From assembly GCA_030741355.1 (NCBI GenBank), contig JASLVM010000005.1, forward strand, positions 1 through 38,640: DNA of 38,640 nucleotides, read 5' to 3'. Positions 23,418 to 32,543 of this stretch are shown one piece after another. Within the stretch, counting starts at the first letter, position 1; the number at the start of each line of letters is the position of its first letter. Under the pieces are notes generated by a model, which saw only the letters and a program-made list of their open reading frames with translations, ran no database searches and was not told where the DNA came from. The position numbers and the translations under genes were made by a program. The stretch is from Candidatus Poseidonia sp. (lineage in GTDB: Archaea; Thermoplasmatota; Poseidoniia; Poseidoniales; Poseidoniaceae).

Positions 23418-24890
23418 TCAATCGTCATCAAGTCGAGGAACATCCACGTCCTCGTTATCTTCGCTGCTCGAGCGGAGGTCGCCAAATGACATGGTTTCAA
23501 AGGCGGTTTCATCCGATTGTCGCAATTGGTCTGCCGTCGCAAGAAGAAGTTCAGTGCGACGTTTGAGGCGGGCGGTTTCCTCGGGAGCCAACACGCCACC
23601 CTGCTCTTCAGAGAGGGAATCATGGACTCGTGCGTTACTTTCGCTGGCTGCGGCAGCGGCTTGGGCACGAAGGCCTCCGGATGTTTCTGTGGTGGCCATT
23701 GGTCGTGAGCGCCCACCGTTGGTGGCTCGATCCAAGATGTCGTTCGAGGTCGTTCGAATTCGATTCCAAATACCGCTCGTCCGATTGTCTCGTGGACGGA
23801 GGTTGCGAGTTCGTCGCGGTCGGAACAAGGAATCCTCAATCGAACGTTGTTCTTTGGGCTTCAAGAGCGTTTCTCGCTGAGCAACAGGCTCCAGCGTTTG
23901 TTCTGGTGTTACAGGTTCGGGTTCAGGCTCAATGACGGCGTCGATGGCGTCCAACCATTCTTCATCGAGCTCCAAGACATCATCGGTTTCCTCCTCGGGC
24001 GTTTCTTGATGCAAGCCGGGGACATGGGCGCCGTTTTGGTTCACAAATGACGGGAAGAACGAGGGCGTGTTTTCCTGGGTGCCTTGGTGCATGGGTGGTG
24101 CTTGCGTCGGGATCAGGACGCGGTGCTGAAGGGGGGCGGGGCGATGGTCCGGAGGGTACTCCACCCCTTGAGGTGGAAGGGCGACGGGTTGGAACCCTGG
24201 GATGAAACCAAACACTGAGGGTTGGACTTGGGGTTCTGGCTCATCGGTCGGCATCCAATCCGGTGTCGGTTGGTGTTGGATGCCGGCCATGCCTTCGGGT
24301 TCGTCGTCCGCAAGGAATTGATTGACGGCTTGAGGGACTTCAAGGACGTTCGGCAGGAGCGGTGCTGGGAGCACCTCAGCATCCCGCCAGCCTCCATCGA
24401 GTTCGGCTTCAATGGCTTTGAGTTTGGCTCGCACCTCGGCCATCGTCTTGTTGTTCGCAAGATGATTGAACATGAAACTCAGTCGGTTCAATGCTCGTTC
24501 ATTTCCATACAGGACGTGGGTATCGCCCGACGAGGTCTGAATGGTCAAGGTTGGTTTCTTTGTCAGCACGCGAGCGGCGATCAGCCCCGAGCCTGTTCCG
24601 ATGAAGGCCATTCTGTAGCTTGGAGGCACCATCACTCGATACCCAATCCAAATCAAGGCCATGCCAAGGAGAATAAGCCAAGTGGGCACCAAATTGCTGG
24701 AGTGGTGTTTCATGGTGGTGATGGCGTTCAATCGCATATCAACGGTCGCATTCCGTTTCCCTTCAATGCTGAGCATGCGCTCATCCAAGGTGATTTTCAC
24801 CCGTTCCGATGGTTCTGCCAACCTGAGGGACAGGAAGGTTTCCTTGTCCGTCTCGCTGGTTGGTACAGTGACCTGTCCAATCTCGCGCAT
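23418..24890 (-). CDS. Membrane-anchored protein with long acidic/proline-rich tail
   Basis: The 490-residue protein has an N-terminal domain (1-70) reading as beta-rich with TLDERMLSIEGKRNATVDMRL, possibly a PH-like fold. Two hydrophobic helices follow (LVPTWLILLGMALIWIGYRV and MAFIGTGSGLIAARVL), then a soluble part with a helix LKAIEAELDG, and a long disordered stretch rich in Pro, Glu and Gln. The C-terminus is charged. The ATG at 24890 is chosen because TTGATAA (24917-24923) is centred 30 nt upstream, while the frame extends to 24974. The gene converges exactly with pfkB. I do not recognise the family; a scaffold or membrane-shaping role would be guesswork. Confidence 0.7.
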   Translation of the reverse strand: MREIGQVTVPTSETDKETFLSLRLAEPSERVKITLDERMLSIEGKRNATVDMRLNAITTMKHHSSNLVPTWLILLGMALIWIGYRVMVPPSYRMAFIGTGSGLIAARVLTKKPTLTIQTSSGDTHVLYGNERALNRLSFMFNHLANNKTMAEVRAKLKAIEAELDGGWRDAEVLPAPLLPNVLEVPQAVNQFLADDEPEGMAGIQHQPTPDWMPTDEPEPQVQPSVFGFIPGFQPVALPPQGVEYPPDHRPAPLQHRVLIPTQAPPMHQGTQENTPSFFPSFVNQNGAHVPGLHQETPEEETDDVLELDEEWLDAIDAVIEPEPEPVTPEQTLEPVAQRETLLKPKEQRSIEDSLFRPRRTRNLRPRDNRTSGIWNRIRTTSNDILDRATNGGRSRPMATTETSGGLRAQAAAAASESNARVHDSLSEEQGGVLAPEETARLKRRTELLLATADQLRQSDETAFETMSFGDLRSSSEDNEDVDVPRLDDD

Positions 24891-24916
24891 CCCATGTCCG
24901 AGCGGGGTGTGAGGGG

Positions 24917-24923
24917 TTATCAA
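24917..24923 (-). promoter_or_regulatory. TATA-like box of the membrane-anchored gene
   Basis: On the minus strand TTGATAA lies centred 30 nt before the ATG at 24890. This fits a leaderless promoter and supports 24890 over an in-frame start 84 bases upstream. TTGATA-type boxes also precede fabI and the gene at 20831, suggesting a variant TATA element in this genome. Confidence 0.4.
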
Positions 24924-24980
24924 ACCACCGCAGAAGGTCCGAGTTGACCGGTGCAAAACCAGCGGTCGATTCAATCGCCG

Positions 24981-26006
24981 TCAAGCGTTGATTGGGGTGA
25001 CCACCGCTGAGCCCATGATGCGAGGTTTGGAATCCAATTGAGCGATGAGCACAGCAGGCGGGTTGTCCTTCCTGATGAAAAGCGGATGCTCCCATTCGAC
25101 CGTCATCTCACTTCCATCAACGCTCTGAATCCGTCCGACAACGAACTGGAGGTCAACGCTGGCGTGAATCACATCACCTGCGGTCAGCACGCGCTTTTGG
25201 AAGGGGGAGGTGGTGAGTTGAACCGTGGACCGGTTGTGTTCATCAAGGGCGAGGGGTGTTGAGATGTTCGCTCGTTTGTCGTCCACCGGTGGATGAACGA
25301 TGATGGTGTTACCCGTCAGGTGTTCTTCCTTTGCGTTGCGCAAGGCGAGGCCTACACGGTCGCCAGCGGTCGCCACTTCGACATCGTCGTCCATCACCTG
25401 CAGGGATTTCGCACTCCCCGTTCCGTTGGCCGGCAGGAGCATGACTTCGTCGTGCACGTTGACGCGTCCCGATTGGACGTAGCCGATAGCGACCAAACCG
25501 ATGCCTTTGACGTTGAAGTATTGGTCGACGGGAAGGACCAACGGGGCGTTGGCGTTTGCTTCCAGCACGCTCTGAATCTCGTCCATGAGTGCGTACATGC
25601 GCTCACGGAGATGGACGCCATCATTGGCTTCAAACGTCCATGAGCCAAGTCCTGCCTGTTTGAAGAGCATCTTCACCTGATCTTCGTCAACCCAGCCGCC
25701 TTCGCCAGGATTGATGACGGCCAAGCCACGCTGAATGCCAGCACTGGCAAAGGCCACCAAGGCTTCGCCTAGCGTGGCGTCAACAGCGGTGATTTCGATG
25801 ATGCCTGCTTGGGACGTGGAGAGGGCGTTGAGAAACGGAGGGAGGCGTTCAGGGAACTTTGCAGGGCGAATAAGGGAGAGAATCCTTGCACCATCGGGCC
25901 CGTTTTCCTTGTGGACATAGGTGTGGACGTCCCTTTGGTCGGCTGCTTTGGCGATGCTTCGGGCAAGTTCATCCGAGGCGATCACGGCGATGTTCAATAC
26001 GACCAT
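24981..26006 (-). CDS. SelB-like translation factor with degenerate GTPase domain (aSelBL type)
   Basis: The protein has the shape of an EF-Tu/SelB relative: a G-domain-like N-terminal half, then domain 2 (NAPLVLPVDQYFNVKGIGLVAIGYVQSG, and VMLLPANG) and domain 3-like barrels with VGLALRNAKEEHL. But the G domain lacks the P-loop: the place of GHVDHGKT reads NIAVIASDELARSIAK, and NKxD is replaced by NPGEGG. This matches the archaeal SelB-like (aSelBL) family, which is known to have lost GTPase residues. It cannot be expected to bind or hydrolyse GTP normally. The 341 residues start at ATG 26006; the frame extends upstream to 26075. It follows the thioesterase gene by 40 nt. Confidence 0.75.
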   Translation of the reverse strand: MVVLNIAVIASDELARSIAKAADQRDVHTYVHKENGPDGARILSLIRPAKFPERLPPFLNALSTSQAGIIEITAVDATLGEALVAFASAGIQRGLAVINPGEGGWVDEDQVKMLFKQAGLGSWTFEANDGVHLRERMYALMDEIQSVLEANANAPLVLPVDQYFNVKGIGLVAIGYVQSGRVNVHDEVMLLPANGTGSAKSLQVMDDDVEVATAGDRVGLALRNAKEEHLTGNTIIVHPPVDDKRANISTPLALDEHNRSTVQLTTSPFQKRVLTAGDVIHASVDLQFVVGRIQSVDGSEMTVEWEHPLFIRKDNPPAVLIAQLDSKPRIMGSAVVTPINA

Positions 26007-26046
26007 GCATCGGCGAGTTGGCAGCGCTTGAAGAATCAATGGGTGT

Positions 26047-26559
26047 TCAAGCGTCCCGCTTGGCCTTCTGAGCAAGCATGTTGTCTCGGATGGCCTTGGC
26101 TTTCTCCCACTCCTCTTTTTCTTCGGCTGATTCGGGTGTGAATTGGGGGATTGGAATGGCTTGCATCATGGAATCGATGGCGACGAAGAAGAAGTAACCC
26201 TCGCAGATGATGCTCTTTTCCCAGGTCGCCTTGCTCATGGTATAGGCCGTCACCTTGGTGCACGCCGTTCGGCTGCTGGTGTAGACGATTTGTCCAGTGA
26301 CCTCCAACAGGTCGCCTTGTCGAGCAGGTGCGATGAAGGTCAGCGTGTCGATGGAAATCGTGACGAATTCGCGATGAGCAAATTTTGCGCAGGCGATACC
26401 GCCGGCCTTGTCCATCAGCGAAAGGAGGCGACCACCAAACAGGGTGTTGTAGGCGTTGGTATCTTGGGGAAACACCTCTTCAATGAGGGCGACGGGCTCG
26501 GTGGAATACGGCTCCATGGACTGTCCAGACGCTCCACCCTCATAACTCATGTTCACCAT
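26047..26559 (-). CDS. Acyl-CoA thioesterase, hotdog fold (YciA/ACOT type)
   Basis: This enzyme should hydrolyse acyl-CoA to free acid and CoA. The 170-residue hotdog domain has NTLFGGRLLSLMDKAGGIAC with the catalytic Asn and Asp of this subfamily, then FVTISIDTLTFIAPARQGDLLEV and SRTACTKVTAYTMSK, as in YciA and brain acyl-CoA hydrolase. The C-terminus is a charged helix. ATGs at 26559, 26550 and 26517 (MEPYS) are possible; the exact start is unclear. A promoter may lie around 26580 (TTTTTACC). It diverges from the surface-protein gene. With the dehydrogenase, hydratase and FabI-ketosynthase genes it adds to the acyl-CoA theme; free-acid release from a synthase would be one possible job. Confidence 0.9.
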   Translation of the reverse strand: MVNMSYEGGASGQSMEPYSTEPVALIEEVFPQDTNAYNTLFGGRLLSLMDKAGGIACAKFAHREFVTISIDTLTFIAPARQGDLLEVTGQIVYTSSRTACTKVTAYTMSKATWEKSIICEGYFFFVAIDSMMQAIPIPQFTPESAEEKEEWEKAKAIRDNMLAQKAKRDA

Positions 26560-26648
26560 GTTCAGGAAAAGGACGGTAAAAAGGGACCGAGTCGGATAAG
26601 CGACGAGATTTTAGGGGGAGAAACCCTCGCCGAGGTGCAGGTGACACC

Positions 26649-29600
26649 ATGTCAAACGAAACACACCGAAAAACGAAGCCAATATTCTTGATGTTGTTGA
26701 TGCTTCTTGCCCCGTTTGCTTCGGCCAACATTACCACTTTCGCTGGCGACGAAGAAACCGTTGATGTTGAGATTCGAGACGGGAATGAATTACAGAATCT
26801 GGTGGACGGTGTCATCGACCTGCCGGATGGCGAGACCGTCACCGGAGCGAGCATGAAGATTCACACCCATGCCGTTGAGCACGGACATCAATCCCGCATC
26901 GACACGGAAACGGACCTTGGCGGTGGAAACTACCGGGTGTGGAATCCTGATTATAACAATCAACTGACGGAGTTTTCCGATAAAGATCTCTTCCAGTACG
27001 AAGAGAACAATCAAGCATCACCCGTTTCCTTGATTTCCGAAGGTTTCTTGACGGATTTTGAAGGAACGCCTGCTGGTTTCACCGATTCCACTGACCCCGG
27101 CAACATGCCGTCCAGTGGCGTGGGTTGGGAACACGGTTCGCTCTCTGCATCCGATACTCCCGCAGGTTGTTCTTCCGGCCAAGATTGCTGGGGCACCAAC
27201 CTCGCTGACACCAACTACACCGATGACAACCCCGACGGAAACACGCCCCCTTCCTACATGCCATTCGTCTTGGGATTGACCAGCGATTCGCTCTTTGTTG
27301 ACCCGTTGCTCAAGAGCAAGACGGCGTTCTTTGATTCGTGGTGGAACCTTGAGACCTCGCCGGGCTCTCAGCCGAATTCGGTTCGCTTCCGAGACTGTGG
27401 CTACCTTCAGATCCGTTCCCAGCCGAATCCCGGTTTCCCTCCCGACAACTCCGGCTTCACTCACATCGCCATCGACCAGCTTTCGAGCAGCGGCCTTTCC
27501 TACGGCACCAACTACGCCCAAGGCGGCGGCTTTGGCAACAACTGGGACGGGAAAATCACGAGCAACTGCGGCGGTCTGCAAAACGGCAGCCAATGGGAAT
27601 GGGGTCTTGCCGGTTCCTCGACCACCGCTCAAAACCCGTCAGGTTGGTCAACGCTTGCTGTTGACTTGACCGATTACATCGACGAGTATGTTCAGATTCG
27701 CTTCGTCATGCATCACACGGGCAGTTCCGCCATGAACATCGACGACAACATGTCGGGCTGGTATGTCGACAATTTCCGTCTTGGAGACCTCCTCCCACAG
27801 ACGGCCAGCATGACGGTTCGTGGAATGACGCCGTCCACCCTCGGTGGCGAGAACCACCCCAACGGGTACGGACTGCTGTCACTTGAATCGGAAACTTCCT
27901 TGACGGCCACGTTGGAGGTTGATGTTCTCGACACAAACAACAACATCATCAACGACAAGGACGGACAACCCATGACCGGTTTGACGGGCGATGTCATCGA
28001 ACTGTGGAACATCGACACCGACAAATACCGTTCTGTCAACCTGAAGTTCAATTTCAATTCCGGACCTGAGCGTCTTTCGACGCCCGTGCTCCACGGTTTC
28101 AGCATCGGCACACGTGTAGGTACAGGTTTCAACTTCTCCTCGTTCGGGCTCGTCCAAATCGATGATGGTATTTGGCAAACCATGGGCGGAGGTGAACCGA
28201 TGTTCTACACGCCAGAGGTCAAACGGGAGGCTTACAGCGGTTCCTTTGAGCGAAGCAAATTCAGTTACCCCATCGTGGCCATGACGCCCATGATTCAAGA
28301 CGACTGCAGCGAATCTCCCACCATCCAGGTCACGCCCACCGGTCAAACCACCAGCATCACGGTGGAGGACGGCGTGCTCACGGTGTTTGACGACCCGATG
28401 TTTGGCTTCAATGCGGTCACCTCCTACCAGGGACCCTGCGATGTTGGCGGCATTTGGTTCGACCTTGAATTCGGTCACCACGCCACCAACCTTCGCATTG
28501 ACGTGGCTGACGATGGCGATGTGGACTACGGCTTCACAGAACCCGCTTTCGACATGTTTGGCCGTCAAACAACCTTTGTCTCAGGCACCGTTGACAACGT
28601 GAACTACGCCACTGACAAAACCACGCTCACCCTTGACGTCAACGGTCAAGCTACGGGTGGTTTCTTCCTCTTGCCAGAGGGTGCTGAAGTCTCAGCCGCT
28701 GATTTCGGTATGGACCAGATTTCAATCCGTTCGAACAGCGACCCCAACGAGGGCTTTGAAATGACGCTGATGGCGGGTTCTCAATCCGTGGTTTTGGGCG
28801 ATATGCCCAACAGCACCACCATCGTTCAAGAGATGCTGACTCAACCCATGGACTTCGTCGGTGCGTTGAACGCTTTGCTCACCAACCCTTCCGTTGCGGG
28901 TACGCATCAGGACGAGTTTGGCCGATACTGGGTGATGTTCCGATTCATGGTCGAATCACCAAACGCCTCCTCAGGAACCACGCTTGACATCGTTGATTTG
29001 GACGTTGTTTACGACTATTCCACCACGCTCAACACCGCCGACGGGTTTGATATCGAACTCAATCAAGGTGTGGCTTTGTGGACCGGCGGCGCAACCGCCA
29101 GCGTGCCCATTGCCGTCTACACGGATTCCGGTGGCGGTGTTTCGTTGAGCGATCTTAGCGTCTCCACGAGCACGGGTTACACCAACACCATCGCCATGAC
29201 CGATAATCCAGTGGGCCTTTACCCGAACGGGGACATCTACGAAGTGGTCACCACCCACGCCGTTGACCCGCTCACGGGAACGTCGCTTTCCGAAGCATGG
29301 CTGACCTTCGAATCAGAGTCTGGCTACATCAAATTCTCTTGGAGCGACTTCATGTCGTTCTCTGAAGCCAGCGACGTGAACGACTACGTTCAACTTGAAT
29401 CCACGTCGTCCGTCGCCGATATCGCCAACGGCAAGGAAATCACATGGCATTTCCGTGTGAACCCAACGTGGGACGACACCGAAGCCGTTCGCATGTACTC
29501 GGGTCTAACGACCACCAACGGGGTCAACGGCCTTCCTGACGCCATTTTGCTCAACCCTGCTGTTGGCAACGCCGTTGAGAACGACGCCGGCATCACCTCG

Positions 29601-32534
29601 TTTGAACTCCAGAACAGCATCGGTGCTCCACAAGCGCTGACCGGTGCGGAATCGGGCCAAGACATCAACCTCATCGGTCAAATTCGCTTGGAAGACTTGA
29701 ACGAAGCACCCGACCCAAGCTCGTACTTCCTCACCCTTGAACTCAAGCACGTCAACACCACGGACGGTAACATCACCGTGGAATGGGAAGAAGTGGCCAA
29801 CCGCTCAGGTGTCATTGGCGGCGACTTCAACTGGAACATTGACCTTGGAAGTGCTGCTGGCAGCGAGACCTATCGATTTGCGGTTCGTGGCTACGAAGGC
29901 GGCGATTTGCTTTGCCCGCCCTCGCAATACAACCCAGACGATACGTGCGCCATTCCATTTGACATCACCATCGATACCTACGAACCCAATCTCCTTGACC
30001 TTCAGGTGTTGAGTCCTGGAACGGATTCCAACGTTGACTCAAACTGGAGAACCCTCCTTGACGACACGTGGGTCGTGCCTCAAACCACGCAACAAATTCG
30101 TATGTCCAGCCAAGATTTGCCAAGTCCCCCAGCGACCTTGGACATGCACCTTTGGGTTGAACACGACCACGATACCAACAGCGACGGCGTCCCCGATGCT
30201 GACGAATACATCACCATCACCCTCAACGGTGACGGTGAGGCCCCAACGGCCAACTATTCCGGCCAGTACAACGACTACGCCAATGAAGGATTGGAAGGCA
30301 AAGTGTCCATTTGGATCGAAGGCTACGACCTTGCAGGCAACCCCATTGACGGTGGTGGCCCTGGGTTTGACAACGACAAGGTCACCTACGTGTCCATGTC
30401 ATCCAAGAGCCCTGTGATTCGAAACTTCTTCATCGAGGACTCCAAGGGGAATTCCTTCCTGAATTCCAACGAACTGCAATGGGACGGCACATGGAACCAA
30501 ACCATGTACGCGGGTAACACCTACCACCTGATTCTTGAGGCCAGCGACGACAACGGTTGGCGAGACGTTGACTTCTTCCAAGTCAACCTTGACAAGACCG
30601 ACGACGACATGACGGTCTGGTATTTCCCACGCAACCAAACCGCGTGGACCAACAGCCCTCACGTTGAAATCGTCTACGACGGCGACGTTGCGCCCTCCAT
30701 GCTCACCATGGACAAGACGGCCCTCATCGACCCGTTTGAATCGGACTTCATCCTCAACATCCCCGTTCGTATCGACTGGGGTATTGTGGGAATGGATGGA
30801 AAGGACATCGAACCCAAACTGCAGATGCAGGATCTCGATAACCCGCTGTACACCATGCTCTCGGGCGTGCCGGGTCGCTACATCCAAATCTGGCGCTACA
30901 GCGACGGCATGCAACTTGATTTCCGAACCGACGAGGTCAACAACCTCATGGTCACCCCGATGTTTGAAGACGTCAGCGCACCGTTCACCAGCGATGTACG
31001 TCAAGGCTTCATCTTCGCAGGCGACACGGTACAGTTCACCGGCCAATTCGCTTTCCGCGAGGGTATCTATGACAGCGTCTACATCAATCCAGAGGTTGAG
31101 TTGACCATGGAAATCGTCCGCCAAAGTGCTGCGGAAGATTTCAACAAAGGATACATTGCAACACCGGGTGAGACCATCACACACACCTTCACCGGTGGTG
31201 TGTTTGACATCAACATCACCGCCCCTGTGTTCACCAACGAGTACACCTACACCTACCAGCTCATCAACTTGCCAAACGGTGCAGAAGATTTCACGGCGGC
31301 GGTGTGCGCAACGTCCACTTCCTACGGTTGTGGAGAGTTCACCTTGAAGGTAGACCGGACGCCTCCTGAGGTTCTCCCGAACACATGGTTGGCTGAGAAG
31401 GGGGCTCTCCCGACGGGTTCAGATGACCGCATCATCAAGAACACCCTGTCAACGGCCAACTATCACTGCGTCGACATTCAGGCTCAAATCAAGGAGCAGG
31501 AAGCCATGTTCCCCGGCGACCTTCAGGTCAACTGGATGTTCTACAGCAACACCATTGACTACACGCCATGGTCAGAATACGCAGAATATTTCGGATTCGA
31601 ACCCTCCTCCGCAACGCTCTCATTGAGCACTTTGAGCGGTGGATACCTCGCCACGGCAACCTGTTTGGACCTCTGGCCGCTCTCCGATGCTGAACCACGT
31701 GTGTTTGATGCAGAAGTGAATGAACAACAACAACCCACGTTGATGTTTTGGATTTCCGGTGCTGACTCCGCTGGTTCAACGGTTCGATTGGGTGGCGGTC
31801 CACAGGATGACGGCTCCATTTTGCCCATCTTCTCAGGACAAGCACAACACAAGTCCGAATACACCTTCATTGAGGAGAAGGCCACCTTCGAGATTCAGGA
31901 CGTGCTGCTCAGCGATGACCCACGGGTTGGCGAGAGCATGAAACTCCGAATCAAGGTCAAGAACACCGGTTCAATGGCTGGCGTCGCCGAACTGGTCATC
32001 AAGTCGGTGACCGATAGCGGAACACCTGTTGTTGAAGACACGGTCTCCACGCCCGAACTTGGTATCCAAGAAGTGAGCGATTGGGTCGAGGTCACCCTTG
32101 CTCCGTTCGCCACCCAAACCACGGGCATGTACTACACCATCAGTCTCAACGGTACCAGCGAAAACATCTACGACGGTTCTCAAGGCCAATGGGCGGACGT
32201 GTTTAACGTCAAGGTTCAGGCCGAGGAAGACTCTGGTAACATGTTGCTCATCGTGGTCATTCTCGTGGTGGTCATCGGTGTTCTGGGTACGCTTGTCCTG
32301 GTCCTCGCTCGCCGAGGCGGTGGCACCTCCATGCTCGACGATGAGTACGAAGACGAGGAGGACGACATGGGTTACGCGGACAGCAAGGTGCTGGCTGAGA
32401 TTCCTGCGGACGTTGACCCCGAAATGGCTCGAGCCATGCAGACCTTCCCGCAATGGACGCAAGAAGAAATCCAAGGTTACTTTGACCAAGGATGGAACAT
32501 CGAATCCCTTCAAGACTGGGTCAACAACCAGTGA
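26649..32534 (+). CDS. Giant membrane-anchored surface protein, 1961 residues
   Basis: The protein begins with a signal peptide (basic KTKP, hydrophobic IFLMLLMLLAPFASA) and ends with one transmembrane helix (MLLIVVILVVVIGVLGTLV at about 1864-1882) and a 75-residue cytoplasmic tail. The ectodomain is rich in Asp, Asn, Thr, Gly and aromatic residues, with beta-sandwich-like segments. One reads SGWYVDNFRLGD (near residue 370), as in MAM/peptidase-type lectin-like domains. DTNSDGVPDADEY (about 1175) is a calcium-binding-type repeat. The cytoplasmic tail is acidic (DDEYEDEEDD) then helical, ending FPQWTQEEIQGYFDQGW. The promoter and start are supported by TTTTAG at 26609 and AGGTGA before the ATG. 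It may bind polymers or cells outside; function unknown. Confidence 0.85.
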   Translation: MSNETHRKTKPIFLMLLMLLAPFASANITTFAGDEETVDVEIRDGNELQNLVDGVIDLPDGETVTGASMKIHTHAVEHGHQSRIDTETDLGGGNYRVWNPDYNNQLTEFSDKDLFQYEENNQASPVSLISEGFLTDFEGTPAGFTDSTDPGNMPSSGVGWEHGSLSASDTPAGCSSGQDCWGTNLADTNYTDDNPDGNTPPSYMPFVLGLTSDSLFVDPLLKSKTAFFDSWWNLETSPGSQPNSVRFRDCGYLQIRSQPNPGFPPDNSGFTHIAIDQLSSSGLSYGTNYAQGGGFGNNWDGKITSNCGGLQNGSQWEWGLAGSSTTAQNPSGWSTLAVDLTDYIDEYVQIRFVMHHTGSSAMNIDDNMSGWYVDNFRLGDLLPQTASMTVRGMTPSTLGGENHPNGYGLLSLESETSLTATLEVDVLDTNNNIINDKDGQPMTGLTGDVIELWNIDTDKYRSVNLKFNFNSGPERLSTPVLHGFSIGTRVGTGFNFSSFGLVQIDDGIWQTMGGGEPMFYTPEVKREAYSGSFERSKFSYPIVAMTPMIQDDCSESPTIQVTPTGQTTSITVEDGVLTVFDDPMFGFNAVTSYQGPCDVGGIWFDLEFGHHATNLRIDVADDGDVDYGFTEPAFDMFGRQTTFVSGTVDNVNYATDKTTLTLDVNGQATGGFFLLPEGAEVSAADFGMDQISIRSNSDPNEGFEMTLMAGSQSVVLGDMPNSTTIVQEMLTQPMDFVGALNALLTNPSVAGTHQDEFGRYWVMFRFMVESPNASSGTTLDIVDLDVVYDYSTTLNTADGFDIELNQGVALWTGGATASVPIAVYTDSGGGVSLSDLSVSTSTGYTNTIAMTDNPVGLYPNGDIYEVVTTHAVDPLTGTSLSEAWLTFESESGYIKFSWSDFMSFSEASDVNDYVQLESTSSVADIANGKEITWHFRVNPTWDDTEAVRMYSGLTTTNGVNGLPDAILLNPAVGNAVENDAGITSFELQNSIGAPQALTGAESGQDINLIGQIRLEDLNEAPDPSSYFLTLELKHVNTTDGNITVEWEEVANRSGVIGGDFNWNIDLGSAAGSETYRFAVRGYEGGDLLCPPSQYNPDDTCAIPFDITIDTYEPNLLDLQVLSPGTDSNVDSNWRTLLDDTWVVPQTTQQIRMSSQDLPSPPATLDMHLWVEHDHDTNSDGVPDADEYITITLNGDGEAPTANYSGQYNDYANEGLEGKVSIWIEGYDLAGNPIDGGGPGFDNDKVTYVSMSSKSPVIRNFFIEDSKGNSFLNSNELQWDGTWNQTMYAGNTYHLILEASDDNGWRDVDFFQVNLDKTDDDMTVWYFPRNQTAWTNSPHVEIVYDGDVAPSMLTMDKTALIDPFESDFILNIPVRIDWGIVGMDGKDIEPKLQMQDLDNPLYTMLSGVPGRYIQIWRYSDGMQLDFRTDEVNNLMVTPMFEDVSAPFTSDVRQGFIFAGDTVQFTGQFAFREGIYDSVYINPEVELTMEIVRQSAAEDFNKGYIATPGETITHTFTGGVFDINITAPVFTNEYTYTYQLINLPNGAEDFTAAVCATSTSYGCGEFTLKVDRTPPEVLPNTWLAEKGALPTGSDDRIIKNTLSTANYHCVDIQAQIKEQEAMFPGDLQVNWMFYSNTIDYTPWSEYAEYFGFEPSSATLSLSTLSGGYLATATCLDLWPLSDAEPRVFDAEVNEQQQPTLMFWISGADSAGSTVRLGGGPQDDGSILPIFSGQAQHKSEYTFIEEKATFEIQDVLLSDDPRVGESMKLRIKVKNTGSMAGVAELVIKSVTDSGTPVVEDTVSTPELGIQEVSDWVEVTLAPFATQTTGMYYTISLNGTSENIYDGSQGQWADVFNVKVQAEEDSGNMLLIVVILVVVIGVLGTLVLVLARRGGGTSMLDDEYEDEEDDMGYADSKVLAEIPADVDPEMARAMQTFPQWTQEEIQGYFDQGWNIESLQDWVNNQ

Positions 32535-32543
32535 GGGGGCCGC

